From Paraburkholderia sp. LEh10 (GTDB lineage: Bacteria; Pseudomonadota; Gammaproteobacteria; Burkholderiales; Burkholderiaceae), in NCBI RefSeq assembly GCF_017814945.1, contig NZ_JAGIPX010000009.1, positions 124,001 to 188,000 on the forward strand: a DNA stretch of 64,000 bases. The letters run 5' to 3'. The notes below the pieces were generated by a model. It saw only the letters and a list, made by a program, of their open reading frames with translations. It ran no database searches and was not told the DNA's origin. Positions 61,374-64,000 of the stretch are shown in pieces. The position numbers and the translations under genes are program-made. The stretch's first letter is position 1. Every line of letters starts with the position of its first letter.

Positions 61374-62582
61374 TCAGCGTGTGCAGGCGCCGCGCGTGGC
61401 GGCCATCTTCGCGGCGGCGGTATTGCCGGATGTCTTGGCGGGTGGATGGCTGGATTTATCGCTGGCAGTTTGGGCCGGCGCGTCGAGCAGGATCGTCTGG
61501 CCGTGGCGCAGGACCGTGAACGCGTCGTCGGGCAGGTTGGCGGCGCGGGCCGCTTCGGCGAGTTTTTGCGGCGGTTCGTCGAGCGGCTCGTCCGTCAGTT
61601 CGAACGTGCCCCAGTGAATGCCGATCGCTTTTTTCGCGTGCACGTCCTCGAATATCTGCACGGCCTGCTGCGGGTCCACGTGCGGCGGCCCCATGAACCA
61701 GCGCGGCTCATATCCGCCGATCGGAATCAGCGCGAGATCGAAGCAGCCGAACGCCGCGCCGATCCGCTTGAAGTCGTCCGAGTAGCCGGTGTCGCCCGCG
61801 AAGTAGACGGCATACGGATGCCGGGCGCCCGCGGGCGTCTTCACGACCCAGCCGCCCCAGAGCGTCTCGTTGCGGTCGGCGAGGCTGCGCGCGGACCAGT
61901 GCGTCGCGGGCACGAACCAGATGTCGAGCCCCGCCGCGCGCGTTTGGTCGCCCCAGTCGAGTTCCTGCGCGTTCGTGATGCCTTTGTTCGCGAGCCAGTC
62001 CTTGATGCCGAGTGGCACGAGAAAGACCGGCGGCCCGCCCGGCTGTGCGTTGAGCGCCTGCACGCTCGCCGTGTCCAGATGGTCGTAGTGGTTGTGCGAA
62101 ATCAGCACGACGTCGATGTGCGGCAACTGATCGGGCGTGAGGGCGGGCGGCATGCGCCGCTTCGGGCCGGCGAACGCGACGGGCGACGCGCGCCCGGAAA
62201 AGACCGGGTCGGTCAGGATGTTGACGCCGCCAATCTGCAGCAACGTGCTGGCGTGGCCGATCCACGTCATCGCGTTTTCGCTGCGGTTCGCGCTGATCCA
62301 GCCGACGTCCGGGTGATCGACGGGAAACGCGTAGCCGTTCGCGGGCGGCGGCGGCAGACCGTGGATCAGACGGTTCCAGCGCCATTTCAGGAACGATCCG
62401 CGCACGAGCGGCCCATCGTCGTTTTCGAATCCGCTGTCGGCGCGCGGGGCGTGGTGAATGCCGCTCGCGGCGAGCCGCTCGGGCGTCGGATCGTTCTGCT
62501 GCGCGCTGGCGCCGCAGCTTGCCGCCGTGGCGCTGATGGCGAGAGCGGCGAGCAGTAAGCGGACACGCAACGGAAGTGGCAT
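61374..62582 (-). CDS. exported MBL-fold hydrolase of the NAPE-PLD-like type
   Basis: 402 residues. N-terminal hydrophobic export signal (RVRLLLAALAISATAASCGA) with a possible lipobox ending in Cys. The catalytic domain has TWIGHASTLLQ, SHNHYDHLD (H-x-H-x-D-H), FAGDTGYSDDF and IGIHWGTFELTDEP, the NAPE-PLD/YtnP-like pattern. It would cleave phosphodiesters or lactones outside the cytoplasm. It is a paralogue of the TetR-linked protein at 22740 but exported. The tail beyond residue 375 is low-complexity. ATG 62582; the ribosome binding site is weak. Confidence 0.82.
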   Translation of the reverse strand: MPLPLRVRLLLAALAISATAASCGASAQQNDPTPERLAASGIHHAPRADSGFENDDGPLVRGSFLKWRWNRLIHGLPPPPANGYAFPVDHPDVGWISANRSENAMTWIGHASTLLQIGGVNILTDPVFSGRASPVAFAGPKRRMPPALTPDQLPHIDVVLISHNHYDHLDTASVQALNAQPGGPPVFLVPLGIKDWLANKGITNAQELDWGDQTRAAGLDIWFVPATHWSARSLADRNETLWGGWVVKTPAGARHPYAVYFAGDTGYSDDFKRIGAAFGCFDLALIPIGGYEPRWFMGPPHVDPQQAVQIFEDVHAKKAIGIHWGTFELTDEPLDEPPQKLAEAARAANLPDDAFTVLRHGQTILLDAPAQTASDKSSHPPAKTSGNTAAAKMAATRGACTR

Positions 62583-62978
62583 CGAGAGCAAAATGAGAGT
62601 CGGGACGTCAGCAAAGCGTACAGCGAGCGGTGTGTCCGTGCAGTCTGGGCGCAGCGCCGGCAGCCGGGTTCATCGTCGCGCCATGTGCCGCGCGCAATGT
62701 CGAATCGCGCGCGGCAGTGTTCAACGGTCGCGCCCGGATCGAGCCGCGTGCAGGAAAAATTGTGCGTGCAGTGAAACAGACAGATGAAATGAAGTGCGTT
62801 CTCGCCGAATAAAGGTCGCCTAAAGCAGCCCGCTTCCTGCAATTTTTTGCCTCGAAGCCCATTCGACCGGCCCGTTTCGAACCGTCAAAAAGCAAAATAA
62901 GGCAAAATTCGGGGCATTCGCGTCGGCCGTGGCGCCGCCGGCGGCATTTCCCAACCTTTCTCGACCAAGAGCAAAGCG
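62583..62978. other. divergent upstream region of the MBL hydrolase and icd
   Basis: 396 bp without a gene. AT-rich patches near 62750-62790 (AAAATTGTGC, AAATGAAG) and 62850-62915 (CAATTTTTTGCC, AAAAAGCAAAATAAGGCAAAAT) probably hold the two promoters; TTTTGCC and GGCAAAA in the second patch form an inverted pair. Confidence 0.45.
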
Positions 62979-64000
62979 ATGAGTACCAAGCAACCTACGA
63001 TCATCTACACCCTGACCGACGAAGCCCCGCTGCTCGCGACGAGTGCCTTTCTGCCGATCATCCGTACGTTCACCGCGCCGGCTGGCGTCAATGTCGAGAC
63101 CAGCGACATTTCCGTGGCGGCCCGCATCCTCGGCGAGTTCGCCGAATTCCTGACGGACGAGCAGCGCGTGCCGGACAACCTGGCCGAGCTGGGCCGTCTC
63201 ACGCAGGACGCGGACACGAACATCATCAAGCTGCCGAACATTTCGGCGTCGGTGTTCCAGCTGGTCAGCGCGATCAAGGAGCTGCAGTCGAAGGGCTACA
63301 AAGTGCCGGATTATCCGGAAGACCCGAAGACCGACGAAGAAAAAGCGATCCAGAAGCGTTACTCGAAGTGTCTCGGCAGCGCGGTGAACCCGGTGCTGCG
63401 CGAAGGCAACTCGGACCGCCGCGCGCCCGCCGCCGTCAAGAACTACGCGAAGAAGCACCCGCACAGCATGGGCGAGTGGAGCATGGCGTCGCGCACGCAC
63501 GTCGCGCACATGAAGCATGGCGACTTCTACCACGGCGAAAAGTCGATCACGAACGACAAGGCGCGTGAAGTCCGCATGGAACTCGTCACGAAACGCGGCG
63601 AGACGATCGTGCTGAAGCCGAAGGTCGCGCTGCAGGATGGCGAGATCGTCGACAGCATGTTCATGAGCAAGAAGGCGCTCGTCGCGTTCTACGAAGACCA
63701 GATGGAAGATGCGCGCAAGACGGGCGTGATGCTGTCGCTGCACGTGAAGGCGACGATGATGAAGGTCTCGCACCCGATCGTCTTCGGCCACGCCGTCAAG
63801 GTGTTCTACAAGGATGCGTTCGCGAAGCACCAGAAGCTGTTCGACGAACTGGGCGTGAACGTCAACAACGGCCTCGTCGATCTGTACACGAAGATCGAAG
63901 CGCTGCCGGAATCGAAGCGCGAAGAAGTGATCCGCGACATGCACGCGTGCCACGAGCACCGTCCGGCGCTGGCGATGGTCGATTCGGCGAAGGGCATCTC
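62979..64000 (+). CDS. icd: monomeric NADP-dependent isocitrate dehydrogenase, 5' part
   Basis: The first 340 codons, running off the right edge; the full protein is about 740 residues. The start MSTKQPTIIYTLTDEAPLLATSAFLPIIRTFT and later KLPNISASVFQLVSAIKELQ, NPVLREGNSDRRAPAAVKNYAKKHPHSMGEWS are characteristic of the monomeric (IDH-II) type, with the substrate-phosphate Ser and Arg in NSDRR. It converts isocitrate to 2-oxoglutarate in the TCA cycle, making NADPH. ATG 62979 follows AAGAG. Confidence 0.93.
   Translation, partial: MSTKQPTIIYTLTDEAPLLATSAFLPIIRTFTAPAGVNVETSDISVAARILGEFAEFLTDEQRVPDNLAELGRLTQDADTNIIKLPNISASVFQLVSAIKELQSKGYKVPDYPEDPKTDEEKAIQKRYSKCLGSAVNPVLREGNSDRRAPAAVKNYAKKHPHSMGEWSMASRTHVAHMKHGDFYHGEKSITNDKAREVRMELVTKRGETIVLKPKVALQDGEIVDSMFMSKKALVAFYEDQMEDARKTGVMLSLHVKATMMKVSHPIVFGHAVKVFYKDAFAKHQKLFDELGVNVNNGLVDLYTKIEALPESKREEVIRDMHACHEHRPALAMVDSAKGI

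Noticed and set aside
1..64000. tRNA, rRNA, insertion sequence or prophage genes
   Set aside because: Searched by eye on both strands for cloverleaf-like stems, transposase/integrase motifs and terminal inverted repeats; nothing convincing found.

Overview
The window is GC-rich, gene-dense DNA with the codon habits and gene content of a betaproteobacterium of the Burkholderia/Paraburkholderia group. The best markers are the acdS-acdR pair (ACC deaminase with its Lrp-type regulator), a monomeric isocitrate dehydrogenase, a DipZ-type thiol-disulfide transporter and many LysR/TetR/GntR/LacI-style controls. I see no rRNA, tRNA, CRISPR array, insertion sequence or phage module. This assignment is an inference from gene families.

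Layout. 1-5000: DUF488 start, an ABM monooxygenase, and a decayed pectin/galacturonate region: a DapA-family aldolase with its own GntR-like operator, an IlvD/Edd dehydratase remnant, garL and udh, then a hexuronate-type transporter and a polygalacturonase that were both cut at one deletion scar near 4805-4812. 5300-11400: DUF4410 lipoprotein, acdS/acdR, a cytosolic PAS-PAS hybrid histidine kinase, and a UdgX-type uracil-DNA glycosylase. 11600-18700: small acidic and disordered proteins, a glycine-zipper protein, a phospholipase D-VTT fusion translationally coupled to an EEP-family enzyme, and a Rieske/FAD oxidoreductase. 19200-21900: acyl-CoA dehydrogenase-like protein, NodS-like methyltransferase and glycosyltransferase, separated by tandem repeats. 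22000-25400: TetR with a divergent metallo-beta-lactamase-fold hydrolase, RidA, and a Tat-exported aldo/keto reductase.

25400-31200: msrB-dipZ-msrA, an apparently complete extracytoplasmic methionine-sulfoxide repair set, divergent from an OmpR/EnvZ-type two-component pair. 31900-34800: a polyamine-type binding protein overlapping a periplasmic-sensing diguanylate cyclase, resembling the NspS/MbaA arrangement. 36600-43400: a beta-glucoside operon (GH1 enzyme, CUT1 ABC importer, LacI regulator) with a perfect LacI-type palindrome upstream. 44100-47600: aldehyde dehydrogenase, two small unknown proteins, TlpA-like thioredoxin. 47900-53200: LysR divergent from a four-gene operon of aromatic aminotransferase, class II aldolase, ketopantoate reductase-like protein and cytochrome P450. 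53200-64000: PLP dehydratase, ABC exporter with a possible 21-codon leader, stand-alone squalene/phytoene synthase, DOPA dioxygenase-like protein, ODP-type MBL protein, GST, DUF899, a second MBL hydrolase and the start of icd.

A theme running through the window is short tandem repeats that begin at, or a few bases after, the stop codon of a gene (acyl-CoA dehydrogenase, glycosyltransferase, Rieske reductase, squalene synthase, aldehyde dehydrogenase, acdS, acdR). An 8-bp, 17-copy array also lies between two divergent genes.
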